Assembly: GCA_024362935.1 (NCBI GenBank)
Contig: JANCRA010000003.1
Span: 45,949,344-46,013,343, forward strand
Length of the DNA stretch: 64,000 nt
Reading direction: 5' to 3'
DNA from: Setophaga petechia
Taxonomy: Eukaryota; Chordata; Aves; Passeriformes; Parulidae
This document shows positions 1 to 13,254 of the stretch, one piece after another. Both the position numbers and the translations under genes were made by a program. How positions within the stretch are numbered: the first letter of the stretch is position 1; each line of letters begins with the position of its first letter. The notes below the pieces were generated by a model. It saw only the letters and a program-made list of their open reading frames with translations, searched no databases and was not told the DNA's origin.

Positions 1-3000
1 TATCTGACATATATTAATCTAATCCAGCTGTCTGGGAGTTGATGTCACCCTTCACTGTAGAGCCAGGTCACAAAACATTGCATTAACCCCTGCCTTGGGA
101 AGGAGATCTTTCATGGAATTGCATCTGCATCCATCTAACTAAAGCAAATCCAGTCATATATCTTGCAATTGAAAAAAAATAGTCGAGGGAGACCAGGAAG
201 GCAGCAGGCAGGGGAAGGGCTGCAGTGGTGTCCTGCCAGTATTCCAGCTGCCACAGCTCCCACCTGCCCTTCCCTTCACAGAGTCCAAGGGTACGGATGC
301 AGGAGAGAGCTGGGATGAGAGGCTGTGCTGAGTGCAATTAATTTATATCTCCAGTTAAATAAAACCCTCTCATAGACGCAGCTTGGGAGGAGGCAGCGCC
401 ACTTGGCAAACAAAATTGTATTAAGTGCACTCCACTAGAAATGTTTATACTTTGTCCCTGAGAAATGTTTATGCTGGAGTACAGTATTTAACTTATCAAT
501 TTGAAAGTGAATGACGAGGAGAGGAGTACAGAGGTTTTCTTCTTTCAGAAGCATTTGTTAAGTGCCTTTCATTCGTGGCAGTTCCAAAGTCAGGGTAAAT
601 CATCTTTGCCTGCAGGAGTCTGCAGTGACCAGAGCCTGTGGGGACACTCCAGCAAATGCACACACAAAAAAAATGAATGAAGGTTTGGGGAAATGTCTTC
701 CTTTCTGATTAAATTCCTTTCTTCTCACCCTCTCCTGGTGCTGACTTGCCTCAGGAACCCAAAATTATGTTAGAGCAACCGGACCAGGGCTTAAAAGAGA
801 AGACTGTATCCATAAGCATGAATTTCTCCCCATGGGGCAAACCAGTGTCTCCAAGTTTTGATTAGGGGCCAGCAGGCAGCTGGCTCCATCACCAGTGAGG
901 CTGCTACACTCTGCCTTTTTCTAGGGAACCTGCCTGCAATACTCTGCCTTTTTCTAGGGAACCTGCCTCTTAAGAGGAGTGTGCACACAGGGAAGTGCTT
1001 CAGTCCACTCTCCTGTTTGCTGCTAAATCAGATTCCTCACTGGAGAGCCTGTAGGCTTCCTGACATGAATGTTTTTCAGAGTCCTAAAGGCATTCTGGAA
1101 AGGCAATGCAGTGCTGCAGAAGATAGAGTTTTCTGCAGAAAAAAAATCCCAATTAAATGCTGTGTTCTGCAGAAGGACAAAGCAGGAGTTTTGCATGTTG
1201 GGCACCTTCAAGAGTCTCAAAACCAGGATTATCTTGTCTTCCCCCAGCAGCTGGCAGCTGCTTCTCCCACCATACCCCAAAAACACCACAAAAGACTGTG
1301 CTGCCAGCCCCAGTTGCTTTTGCTTAGTGCAATGTGGGAAAGATAACTAGAGCGGGGGGAAATAAGTTTAAAAAAAAAAGGAGCAGGAGGGGAAGGAAGA
1401 TTTCTCACTCTAGCAACCATCCTTAACATCATATTTGATCTTAACATGAGGCTCCCAGGGAGGCAAAGAGGCAGTGGAGGTCTGAATCCAGGAATAACAA
1501 CGTGCACTTAATAGTTCTCACTGCATGATGGAGTGTATGATACTGACATGTTACCAATGCATCTCCAGGGGTTAACGAGGGAAAACCTGCCTGGAGCTGA
1601 CAGCCCAGGACCTGCCAGATGGGAACAGGTCCTTTCTCTGAGGAGAAGAGACCCAAAAGAGGGAAATCAGGCACAGAACAAACCACCTAGTGCAACTACA
1701 TTATATTTCAGTGGCCAAAAATGAAGAGCAAAGGGAGGGGAGCCTGGTGCCAGAGGAGAGGCAATGAGGGGAGCTCAGCAGCCTCATGGACAAGGAGTAG
1801 GAAGAGAAGAAGAGCCACAAGTCCTCATGGCAGTCTCAGCATTGAACATAACATCAAACAGGCTCTTCATTGTGTCCCTAATGTGTCTGTCCCCGGCATG
1901 TTTTCCCTCCTCCAAAGATTTGCTCTAGAGTATACATGACCTGGGCACCTGAATCAGCTCAGAATCAGCAGCATTGTGGTTCTAATAACAATAATTTTAA
2001 AAAAGGATTCATGCAGAGTGGGAGAAGTAACCACGACCTCTGAGAAACCCAGAAAACTCTGCACCTCTTGGGTATGATCATTAAATGAAGTTTAAAAGCT
2101 TGCTGCCCTCTCCAGCCCATGTGTCAAGACCAGAGGTGGTGGTGAAATATTGAAGGAGAATAATTTGCAAGGGAGGGGTGTTATTTATCAAATACTGGGA
2201 AACTCATCACTTTGTTTTGTGTGGGAACTAGTGGAAAAAATAGCTGGTAGTGATTAACAGGTTTTAAAAGGCACCTGCACCAAAAGTGCTTTGTATTGTG
2301 CAGAAACAGAAAATAATTATAATTTTAAACTTATTTTGCCTTCCCCATGGTTCATTTGATTTCCTCTCACCAACTGAATGTGATAAACAAAAAAGAAAAG
2401 CTCTCTGAGAAAAGCAACATGTGTCCCTGCTGAGGGGGACAGAGCTGCTGCCTTTGGGACACCTTGGTCCAAATGTTGCACTTTTTCCCCCCCAGCTTAT
2501 TTTAGGAAAGTTACACTTCATTGCAAAGGATAGCATTCTTCATCAACAGATAGAAGCACACATGGTTAGCCTTGAACTACAGGAAAAGTTGTCTCCTGCT
2601 AATGGCACGGATTCTCAGGGGTGAGAAATCCTGATCAAAAGATCATGTGACAGATCTTACAATTATTTCTGACTGTGACACACAATGAGTTGCAGACGTG
2701 GCATCAAATCTCATGTCAGTGCACTGGAGGGGCTTCACTGGCAGCCCTCAGGGCTTTCCAGAGCAGTGAATCCCCACACACCTCCAGATCCATCCTGTTC
2801 CTAGCCATGGCTGCCTGTGGCATGATCTGACCCAGCCTGGTCCAGCCTCATTGTTTGCTTGGGGCTTTGTCTAACACAAGACCAAGACACCAAGTGCCCA
2901 AAGCAGGCGTGTGGCCAAGGTCAGGGAGCCTGGGGCGCTCCCCAATGGTTCCCAGCCATTTGTGGTTTTTCTCCAACGATTCCCATGTGGCAACTGGCTT

Positions 3001-5729
3001 CCTATCAGCCACCCTGTGCTGAACAAAGCCAGCACCCTACCCACAAAATGCCCCAGACCCCAAAGACAGGCCTCTCTCTGAGGGACTAGCACTCTCCTAA
3101 ATGTGGGGTGGGATGTGTGGCCGGGCGGTGGGCACTGCTTTGTGTCCTCAGCATTCCTGGCAAGCATCAGTGCCACTGCCCCCCCAGAGCCCAGAGAATT
3201 CAGGAGAACATGGAGCACTGCCCAGCCTGCCCCAGGGAGGGGAAGCTGCTCCTTTACAAACCCTGCCTGCTCTGGAGCTGGGTCTCTCCTGTTACCCAGA
3301 GCCGAGATTTATATGGCAGGAGACGGGGGAGCGCAAGCGCATGGGCTGGAGCAACTGGATACCCTCAGATTTACACTCCATTTGGGATGATAATGAGGTG
3401 GTTAATACAGAAATACAAGACAGCAATAAACCACTGACTTTTATAGATCTCAGTGTGAATCTGAATCATCATTTGGTGAGCAGGAGATGGGTGATATACA
3501 GCAGCCTGTCCCGCCTCGCTCCGTGCGGCTCCCTGGGAGAGCAGCAGCACCAGGGAGCACCGAGGCTGATAAATCCTGCCTGCCTCTGCAGGAACAGTGT
3601 CCATGGGATGGGATTTGCTAATGGAATATGGACCAACTAATCTCAATTAAAAGCATGTTCTTGTTGCACAGAGATCCCTTTTCCTCTACTCAAGTTGTGC
3701 TCATTTTTAAACCCTTACATTTCATTGGAAACGCACACTGGCAGCTGAAGGCAAATTGTGCTGCTTGCTTTAATAAAGGGACTAAAAATTACTTGGTTTC
3801 TGATGGGCAAGGAACATTAACTACCACTAAAAGATCTACTTTCATGTCACATAAAGTCATCTAAACTTCCATCAACCTGTTTCTAACTTTGAGAAAAAAA
3901 TCACAAAACTACAGCACATGTGTTGTAAATGCCTCAAAGTTCACAGGAGCTAAAAAACCCCATAATTTAAACAGCACCTTGACAAATTAATGGCTTGAAA
4001 GGCCCCTTTACCTTACAATATGACACCTCCTTACAGTTGCCCCCAAAGCACAGACACTGGAGGCTGGACAAATGCTGTGGGCAGATGCACAGCCCTGGGT
4101 GCTCAGTGGTGCTGCTGCAGGGCTCCTCTTGCAACTGTGCCCTTGGCTGCTCCTGCTGACCCTGCTTTTCTTCTGCCATGGACCAGGAAAGCCAAAAAAC
4201 CTTATAGAAATACCTTCCAAAGTAAAGCAGGGACTTTAGGGTACCTGGCTTTAACAGCCTGACTGCTGAGAGCAAACACTGTCAGCAGCTCCCAGTAGCA
4301 GGGCCATAAAAAACAGCAGCAGCTTCCCAAAGTACTTCTCTTGGTGCATGCATGCACTTTCCTGTGAGAGAGACTTAGAAGCTGAAGTGATATTTCATGA
4401 AGGGAGCTGGAGCTAATCCTTCCCATCCCTATTCTTCTCAGAGCACAGGCAGGCAAGGCTGGGCAGCAAGGTTTCTGCTACCTCCACACCCCAAATCCAA
4501 CAGGAATGGAATGTAGGAGGATTTTATTTATATATGATGGAAGTAAAAAAAAAGATAAAATGTTAGAGGAGATGGTCCAGAAATGCTGAAATATAAATGA
4601 AGGACTGAAGTAATCTACCCCTACTTTATATAGTGGCACAGATATAAAAATACCCTGGGCTTTAGTATTATTATCATCCTTATTTTTATTGAGAATCCTT
4701 TTTCTTCCCAAGAAAATTGTTTATGTAGAATGTCCCAAGAAGCTTCAATTTTTGTTTATATATCCATATATATGAGTGGTGGTAATTTGAAGCCCTCCAA
4801 ACAATCACTTGTAAATTACAGCCTTTCTAAGCAGCAATATATATCCACAAATCAGTCCCAGGACACTGAAGCTATATATGAAAAGGTCAATTTATGTTAC
4901 TCCAGGCAGAGAAAAAAACATTGCTCAGTTTTATATAAAAAGAAAATTTCTTATTAACATGTGCAGTTAATTGGATAATAAAAAAAGGAAGACCTGGGCT
5001 GACTAGACAGTTGATCTAGTGAACTCCTGAGCAGTGTAATTTACCCGGGCAGTGATCCCACTGCAGGTACAGCTTTACCAGCTGCACAGCCCAGGTGTGG
5101 CTCCTGTGCCCCACACACACCCTGGGAATGCTCCTGTGGCACTGGAGGTGGTCTGCACCACAGCAGTGAAGTGCTCTGCAAGAAATCCCTGAAAAACTCA
5201 GGGCAGAGCCAGCAACGTGAGAGGAGCTGGAGCAGAATGCTGGAGGACCAGACCCCTAATCCCAAATTCCTCCTCTCCCATCTGCAGCAGGCAGGCAGGC
5301 AGCCCTGGAGCCTCCTCCTGTGTCAGACCATCTCCAGCCACGGGGAAGGGGCACTGGTTTGAGCTTTTGCTAATGGGGATAAAACCTGAGCTTGTTTTAT
5401 TTTTGTGGGGTAGCCAGCCAGAACCACATACTCAATCATGCACTGCCCATCACACCTTGTTGCTGAGAAAGGCCCTGCCAAGTTATCCCCATGGGATTTG
5501 GGACATGGATGGGCAGGGTTAACTCTGGCCAGATGAGCCCTACCAGGTCTGTGTGCAAGGAAAGACAACAAAGGTTCAAAGCAAGGTGTGCTTGCACCTG
5601 CAACCTTCTCACAGCCTTTATCTCCTGCTGTAAATGCAATGTTTGGGGGCAGCTGAAGGAGGGTTACCCCAGTGCTGCTTGATCCTTTTATCAGCCATAA
5701 ATTGAGCTTCCAGGACCCTGAGCCTCACC
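1..5729. other. Non-coding DNA downstream of LMO1, left of the LTR
   Basis: No gene is supported here. Open frames (up to 179 codons at 3101-3640) overlap one another in several frames and show no known domain. The interval has one short tandem duplication (908-968) and AT-rich stretches, such as about 4730-4990 with tatata-rich words. No neighbouring gene such as RIC3, the expected 3' neighbour in other vertebrates, is recognised. Confidence 0.6.
908..968 (+). repeat. Tandem duplication, 33-bp unit, about 1.85 copies
   Basis: actctgcctttttctaggga followed by acctgcct occurs at 908-935 and again at 941-968 without mismatch. Identity of the copies suggests a recent slippage or short tandem duplication. 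Confidence 0.92.
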
Positions 5730-5858
5730 ACTTGTTGTCACAGACATCTTTTCATGAAAAATCCTTTCCTTAGGATTTTTCCTCCTGAGAAGCTGAGAAG
5801 CCTCAGGAACAAAATGTAAACAATGATTATCTGCTGCTGTGGAATGCAACAGGTGCAT

Positions 5859-5906
5859 CTGTGATTGGCTCATGTTGGTTTGTTTGCAATTAATGGCCAA
5901 TCACAG
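5859..5906. promoter_or_regulatory. Inverted CCAAT pair in LTR U3
   Basis: ctgtgattggc (5859-5869) and gccaatcacag (5896-5906) are exact reverse complements, separated by 26 bp. Each arm holds a CCAAT box core (NF-Y type). Paired CCAAT boxes are common in retroviral and cellular promoters. Activity in this solo LTR is an inference. Confidence 0.5.
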
Positions 5907-6048
5907 TCAGCTGGCTCGGGCTCTCTGTCCAAGACAGAAGCTTTGTTATCATTTTTTCTGATGCTGTTCTTAGCTTAGCTAGCCTTCTGATGACATCTTT
6001 TTCTTCTATTCTTTTAGTATAGTTTTAATGTAATATATATCATAAAAT

Positions 6049-6054
6049 AATAAA
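6049..6054 (+). terminator. LTR poly(A) signal (AATAAA)
   Basis: The canonical hexamer lies 72 bp before the LTR 3' end, in the place expected for the R region of a plus-oriented LTR. It could end plus-strand transcripts, which run antisense to LMO1. Confidence 0.6.
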
Positions 6055-9000
6055 TCAAGCCTTCTGAAACATGGAGTCAGATCCTCATCTCTTCCTAATT
6101 CAAGAACCCCTGTGAACACAGTCACAACTTGTAACAGCCGAGTCCAGATCATACACACACTGTGTAAAATATGCTTTTCCTCAAAGCAAGACTTTAGGAG
6201 GAGCTGCTCACAAAGCCAGCAAATGACATCAACCAAAGGTTCCATTCATCAAGTGGCTTCTTAAGTGGCAGGAGTACTTTATAGAGGCCAAAGCATCTAT
6301 TTGCTGCACCTTTTCCTTCCATAAATTACACTCTTGGCTTCCTCAGCGGAGCACCACTAGAAACATGAAAGAAAACTAACAGTTGTTTTGGGTCAAACAT
6401 AAGAAAATAAAAATTACTAGAAAAAATGCATCCAGGGCACTTTCTCAAACACTCAGGCGAGTTTAAACATGAGCAGCCCTGCTAAGAGGGCTTTTGTCTT
6501 CACCTTCCATCAGTGCACAAGCTTTGCCTACAGAGCCTTTTTTGTTAGGTGAATATTAATGCTGTCCACACCAGCCTTGGCTTTTGCCATATTTTCAGGG
6601 AATTAGGACATTTCTAGGAAATTTGTCCTGGCTGTTCAGAGGGAGAGTGCTGGGCTACTATTGCAGTACCAGAGAGGCAATTGGTGTGAGGCACTGAAAC
6701 TGGCCGGCACACTCACACACCCCAAACCAAAAGGGAAAAATACCCCAAACTCCATTAATTCTGAGTACCAGCATCTTCAGAAAGAGCCCTTTGCAGGGCA
6801 GTTTCAGAAACAGCCCCTTTGCAAATATTCAAAAATAGGAGTTGTGCTTGTTGAAGGAATTATTCACTGTGAGTTATTTGCTCTACTAACAAGTTCCTTT
6901 CCCTCCAAGTGCTTGTAGGAGTGAGACCCTCCTTGTTCTGCAAAGTCACCGAAATCATCCCAAATTCCCAACAACACTGGGACGGGAAGGCATCATCCAC
7001 ACAGAGGGAAAAAGCAAGTGGATCTTCGTGGGAGAGAGGCCCCTCTGCCAGAGCCAGGGCCGGGCACCGGGGCTGTCACAGCACAGGGACGCTGTCCGGA
7101 GGCGCCTGGTGCCGCAGTCTGTCTGCAGCAGGGAACCAGCGGGAGCATGAGCTGGGACAGACGGACACGGGGGCACAGGAGAGGGGCAGCAGCACTTGGA
7201 GCAGGTGGTGATGCACAGAAATAACCACAAATCCATGGCCTGCAGTACCCTCAGGCCAGGATGGGGCTGCAGGGCACCTGTACCTGCAAGGGACACTGTC
7301 CCAGGAGCCCTGTGACACAGCAGCGAGGCAGCACAGAGACAGGTCACCCACTCTGTGAGCTGTTCTCCCCAAAACTGCCCAGTGATGACCTGCACAAGCT
7401 TCAGGCTTGAGTCTGCAACCCCTCTCCCACACTGGTGGATTTGCTGGCCAAAATCAGAGCAGAGCTGACATGTTCTGATCTTGGGGAAATTGCACCCACC
7501 ACCCAAAAAAGGGCCCTCCCTGCTGTAGCACGGGGACATCAAAGGCCATCAGGGTTGAAAGGCTTCACTAATTCAAAGGTTTTTGATCTTGGAATAAGCC
7601 CTTTGCCTAGTGCCACTTGGAGCAGGCTTTGATTAAAGGGTATTTTGTTAATTGATGTTTAAAAGAAGGGAGGGGTTTTTTTTGGGTAGTTTTTTGCCTT
7701 TTTTAGAGGGGTTTAGTGCTTGTGCTACCCTCAAGCTGCCAGGGCAGTGTGACTCTGCTGGGCATCAAGGCAGCCTGGCAAGAGCTGAGCTCCTGGCCAT
7801 TAATTGCCGGATGGCTCAATGTCCTCCATCTCCTTCCCCCCTTCCAGCTCCAGACATTGATGAATTTTAAGCTAAAAGACCAACTGAATTTATTATCTTC
7901 CATTAGTCTAATACAATACAATTTATTTTTAAACAGCTTCGCTCATGCAAAAGCATCCCAAAATGATTCACAGCAGATGACAGGCTGTGCATGCAAATCC
8001 AGGCAGTTTATACCCTCCTGCATGAGTTGTCCCACTGGCTGGACCACAACCAGGAGGATTTAATTATCCACAAAATGGCAGCATTGTGCTTTGTCCCGCA
8101 GAATGTGCAATCAAAACAAGGTAAATACAGGAAACAACACATATAGGCAGAGCCAGGGGAGAGACAAAAGTATATTAAAATATGAAAGAAAGGCTGAGAA
8201 AATCACACTGTGAAAAAGATGCTGAAGAAGTTGGGAGGAGAGAGAGAAGCAGAGGGAGCAAGCAAGGGTATTGTTTGGAAACCAGGGGCACAGAAAGTGG
8301 AAGCTACTATAGAAGATCAGGGAGCTGACCCAGGACTCAGAGGATGAGAGAAATACAGTAGCTTGACAGGCAACACGTTTATTTGCATTAGTTCAGGATC
8401 TAGCCCAGTGCCATTTCTGCAAACAACCAACCAGTATTTTCTAAAAAACACAGATTTTTTTTTTTTTACCAAGCCTCTCCCCTAAATCTGTCCTAAGTTG
8501 TGGTCAGAACAGATTTACTTAAATGACAGAGGGGAAAAACTCTCACCACAACAGCCTGACTCAGTCTCTCTCCCAAAACCCAGCAGGAGGGGGTGGGAGC
8601 TTTGTGGCCAAACAGGGGCATCATTCCCCCCCACAGCAGACCTCCAGCCAAGGGGACGTGACCTAACCAGTGATTTGACATTCCTTTCCTTACATACTAT
8701 TGCAGCTCTTAGCAAGAAGCCAGAACAACAGTACAGCACCAGCACATACCTGTGCCCACCACAAGGCTCACTCCCTTGCCCAGGATGTGCAGACACATCC
8801 TGCACTTTCTCCAGCCCAAAGAAAAGCTCAAGAAAATCTCACTGACCTGTTCCAAGCAGAGACTCACAGCACCTCACCCCAAGCCAGTTTCCACCACCAC
8901 CTGCAGAAGGTGTAACCCTGATCCTCTTGCTGCAAACCACCTGCAGCTGCTCCAGCACAACCCCCTGGGACAGTTAAAGAGACAGAGTAAGGACACAGCA

Positions 9001-9429
9001 GCGTGTCAGAAAGCTGCAGGGTGTGCCTCAGCCTTCCTGGCTGAACCTGGACAAGCAGGGCCTGCAGGATGCACAGGAGAATCACTGCCCACGTGCAATG
9101 CACCCACAGAGGAGGCAGCATCATTGTTTGTGCACAGTGTGTAACAACTGCAGTGTCAGCACAGCCCTTGGGGAGCCTGGACAGCCCTGCAGGTGAGGGT
9201 GAGGCGACACCTGTGCTAAAGTTACACAGCCACAGCCAAAACAATGCCCTGCCCCCTGCAGGTCCCCTTCCCTGTGCCACCACCCGTGCCACCAGCCCCA
9301 CTCCGCAGCCCATCACCAAACTGGGACCAGCTCTGGGGACATCACCTGGCACACACTCACAGGTTCTATGTTTGTTCTGGAAAACAACTGTCCGGGGATG
9401 ATTTCAAGTCAGACACCCCAAAAATCACA

Positions 9430-9960
9430 ACAGGTTAATCCCACATGATTAATTGCATCCCATGTGATTAATAGCATAAAAGCTGTCTCAAATGCCTTGA
9501 TTCTTTATTTTTTCTCCCCATAAAGAAACAGACACTTATGCCATGTGAGAAATAAATTTTTCCTTCTGATTTTCTCCTTGTCTGTAGAACATTTATAAAA
9601 TGGAAAAGCCAGCGGCAAAGCATGTCAGAATTGTCTTTTAAGGGGTTAACATTTGTAAGATGAATGCTGCGAGAACTCTTTTTTTTTTTTTAATTAAAAA
9701 ATATATTTCTGGAGCAAAAACACAAGCAATAAAGAGTGTTTGCCTGTTGGGAGACTTGTTTTGTAATGCGGTATGAATAACCAGCTGACAATCCATTTTT
9801 TTGTTTTCTGTTCGTATGGCCAATGGCCACGAGCCAGCCAACTTTATTGTCCTTGAAATGTCACGATTTTGAGTATGCACAGAATTCTTAACTGCCCAAT
9901 TTACTGCATAACATCCCTTTTTATTATATGGCAACAATGTGATCCTGGGCTCAAAGACTT
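9430..9960. promoter_or_regulatory. Candidate conserved element with repeated homeodomain/POU sites
   Basis: gattaattgcat (9447-9458) and gattaatagcat (9466-9477) form a near-perfect 12-bp repeat 19 bp apart, each beside a catg E-box-like word. Each repeat unit joins a homeodomain core TTAAT to a POU-like half-site GCAT. The rest of the block is AT-rich and unique, with ccttgaaatg and atggccaatggcc words. It lies about 6.3 kb past the LMO1 3' end. Function is inferred. Confidence 0.33.
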
Positions 9961-12831
9961 ACTAGTTAAGAAGATTATGTGTTTTCCTTTTTCTGTTTTG
10001 TTAAAGTGCCAAGTCTTGCATTTTTGGCATCTTCTAAAGAATAAAATGTCTTCTGAAATATTCTTTCCAAGCACAGAAGTTACCTCAGAGGAGCTCGGCA
10101 TGGCAGGGCTTTTCAGTACTTTCTCGCTCTCTCAGAAGTTCAGACGCATTTCTTTTCCTCAAAAGCTTCCAATTTTTGTCTCTTTGTGTGTATTGACAGC
10201 AGAAAAAATTGTCCTTCATAAGTTTGTGTTTCTTTACTTTACTGATAATTCATTTCTCTCTCTTTTTATTTTTTTCCCCCCTTCCCAAGTGTGGAACGTT
10301 GGTGCTAGTGAGGGGAGCGGGCAGGAGACTGGCAGGAGGAGGGGGGACTGCCTGCCTGCACCTTTGGCCACATCCCTGCATCCACAGCATCCTTGTCCTG
10401 CAAAGTTTTGACCACCCCATCGCCCCTGCTGGGAGTGCACACCCCAAACTGGCAGAGTTTTAGCCAAATTCAGCATTGGCACAGACATGAAACCTTTGTG
10501 GGAGATGGATGTGCTAAGAGTGTGACAGCACTGGCTCCCCCAGGTCTGGCACCAGGGAGCAGGAATATGTTGCAGCTGGAGAGTGCAGGGGTCCATCACT
10601 GCTGCCCTGGGTATCAGTGGGGCAAAAACCAGAGTGACTTTGCATCCCACCTCCTCCAGCTGCCTGTGCTTCCCCGGGAATGGAGCCTTTTAGATATGTT
10701 TTCATCAGCTGACATTTAAGTATGAGTAAACAACTATTATGCATGCACTAAATATTCATGTTTTACAACATTGCCATTACACTGAGGAATTATTTATGAG
10801 GCTGCTGCTCCCCAGTGGGGTGAGGGGACCTGGTTCAGGGCAGCCAGGAGCAGCCCCTGGGCTGTCACTGTGGCCACGACCGAGCCACAGAGTTGATGTT
10901 TGTATCTTGCCAAAGGATGGCATTTCCTAGAGCTTCCTTTGAGGCGCAAAGGCAAGGCATGCTGCTCTGGAAGATGTTGTGTCCTGAACCTTTGCATTCC
11001 AGCTGAGACTTTGGGCCACCTTTCCTCCTCTCCTCCTCCTCTGGCAGAGGTCATTGCCTCAGCCCCCAGGGCTGCTGTGACTACGCTGTGTGCGCTGCCG
11101 AGGCAAGACGCTTCACTGCATCTCTGGGCTCTGTTCAGCAAGAATTTTAAGAAATAATAATTAAAAAACTCCTAAATTGTGACAAAGATACTCTCTTCTT
11201 AGAAAACCAAACTGCAAACCCAAGTTCCTCCTTCTGAACCGAAGCACTGACCGTGAAAGGGGCTACTTAGGTTAAAAAACAGACTTTCTGAAAAGCCATT
11301 CTTGAGGGATGGGACCCTTCCTATAGCTGCTGCTGGAGGATGGGGACAGGGACACCTTGGGTAGTGTTCTGAACATCCCCTGCCCTTGAGGCACCAGCTG
11401 GAGGGCACGGCTTGAGGAGTCACCACTGTGATGGGACCTAAAGCCAAGGGAAGAAGAGCGATCCAGCAGCTTCCAGGGTGGATGTCACCAGGCCTTGTCC
11501 TTGGAGGGTAGCAGCATTTCTGAGCAGCACTGATGGCCACTCTATTATCACTAAAAGGCTTATATGTAACCCCACTGGGATAGACATGGATGGCAAAGTG
11601 CATAGGGAAGCATTTTGGGGTGAAAAATCCCCATGTGAGCTGCAGAGGGAGAGGCAGACCAGAGGAAATCGATGCTTTTCCACTGCTGGGAGGCACATGG
11701 GGCTGTGGGTAAACCCCAGAGTGAAATGGGTTTTGAACAACAGTATTTTCATTAAATAAAATCACAATTTTCTATTTTCTGCAGGGATGTCAAGACCTTT
11801 AAGAAAATGCCTGATTCTGTTCAATAACAATAAAGCTATTCTCAAGGTAATTTTCTAAGTAAAATCACCCATAAAAGCCCAGGTTGCATTAGCAACATTT
11901 CTTTCCAGCAGTGTTATTATCAAGGACTAAAAAAGGCAGCTGGGCCCTCTGCTCCCCTTCAGGTAGACAGCAGGCAGCACCTCCTTCCTCTCCTCAAATA
12001 ATTTCAGTTAGCAGTGAAATATTCCTTCCAGGAAGAAAGCTGCTTCCTGCAGCTTCAGGTTCATGTGGCCAGCCAGCAGTTGAGGCTGGATGTGCATTTG
12101 TATTTACACTTCCACTGTTTACATCACTTATGAGGGGCTTCATAGTGCTCCTGTGGCAAAACTGCTCTCTGCTTTGGGCACTTGCCCTCCAATCACTCAG
12201 AAAAATTGCCCAATATTTGGTGCTTTCATCTGCAGCTGATCCCCTGCTTCATTCCACTTTCTTCTTTCCTGCTGTTTCTCTGGGTTTGGTCGTTCCAGCC
12301 CTGCTTTCTCTCAGACCTTCACAAAAAAACCTGCAGCACCATAAAACTGCCCTGCCAGATGTCTCAGCCTGGCCAGAGTTACCCTTGGCATCCTTCAGCA
12401 ATTTCTATTAAAACCAGAGCAGGACACCCAGACCGGGTCATTCCCTTCCTTTAAGCAGTGGAGGCAGCAGCTGCCGGAGGAGGTGGGAGGCCAGGGCTCC
12501 ATACACAAGGACAGGGCTTAGCAATGGGACACAGAGTGAGCTGATGAACAATTAAGTCAGAAACTTTCACTGGAAAGCCATTTCCACCTCCAACAACTCC
12601 ACATTCCCTGACCTAGCTGGGACAGCCCCAGGTACGGGATCACTGACATCACCCCACGGGGCATCCCCAGCTCCATCCCCCTGCCCATCAAGCACATCTG
12701 GCACTGCTCCATGGGGCTGTGGATCATTTGGGGAAGTGGCTTTTGAGTGATTGTTTTCAGGACTTTGCTCACGGCTCCCTCACCCCAGAGATTTGGAAGT
12801 GAGGCACAGGGGCTGCACCATGCTGGTGGAC

Positions 12832-12847
12832 AGACAGACAGACAGAC
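12832..12847 (+). repeat. Short (GACA)n tract
   Basis: Four units of gaca in a row. It is a short microsatellite, likely variable. Confidence 0.8.
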
Positions 12848-13254
12848 CTGGGTGAGCCCCTGGGGTGTGCAGGGGCTGGTCTGGGAGCACTCCCTGAAGG
12901 CCTGAGGGAGCTGTTGGTGTTGCAGACGTCTGCCCCCGTGCCCATGGGCCTGCTGATTTCCATACTAAAGACATTTCCTGTATGTGTTTGCCGCCAGGGA
13001 AAGCCGCTGTCTCTGACTCAGCTCTATTACTGGAAGAGCAGCAGCGGCATTTGTGCTACTCCCAATATTGCATTTCCAGGAGCTGCTCTGTGGCTTTGGA
13101 AATCCTCCTCCCAGCTCCCCACATCCCCCCTGGCAAATTAGGGAAGATGCCTGGTGGGGGTGATGCCCCCCTCTCCTGTGTGGCAGGGCTGTGCCGAGGG
13201 ACTGAGCCATCCCTTCTTGGCCTTGGGAAGCGCGGTTCACAAGCCGGTGACAGA

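Larger units (their letters stand above)
5730..6132 (+). mobile_element. Solo LTR of a songbird endogenous retrovirus with target duplication
   Basis: A 391-bp LTR at 5736-6126 begins TGTCACAG and ends GTCACA. It is flanked on both sides by the direct repeat acttgt (5730-5735 and 6127-6132). A 6-bp duplication points to a class II (ERVK/alpha-beta type) integration. An AATAAA at 6049-6054 sets plus orientation. U3 holds two CCAAT boxes on opposite strands (ATTGG 5864-5868, CCAAT 5897-5901) within a perfect 11-bp inverted repeat. No gag, pol or env remnant adjoins it, so it is a solo LTR left by recombination. I recognise the sequence as a common passerine LTR from memory. Confidence 0.88.

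Noticed and set aside
6955..7542. Open frame of 195 codons on the minus strand
   Set aside because: GC-rich interval where frames are open on both strands; no domain, no splice signals, cysteine- and tryptophan-rich random-looking translation.
11199..11765. 188-codon minus-strand frame downstream of LMO1
   Set aside because: No homology recognised and low-complexity proline/serine mix; not RIC3, the expected neighbour.
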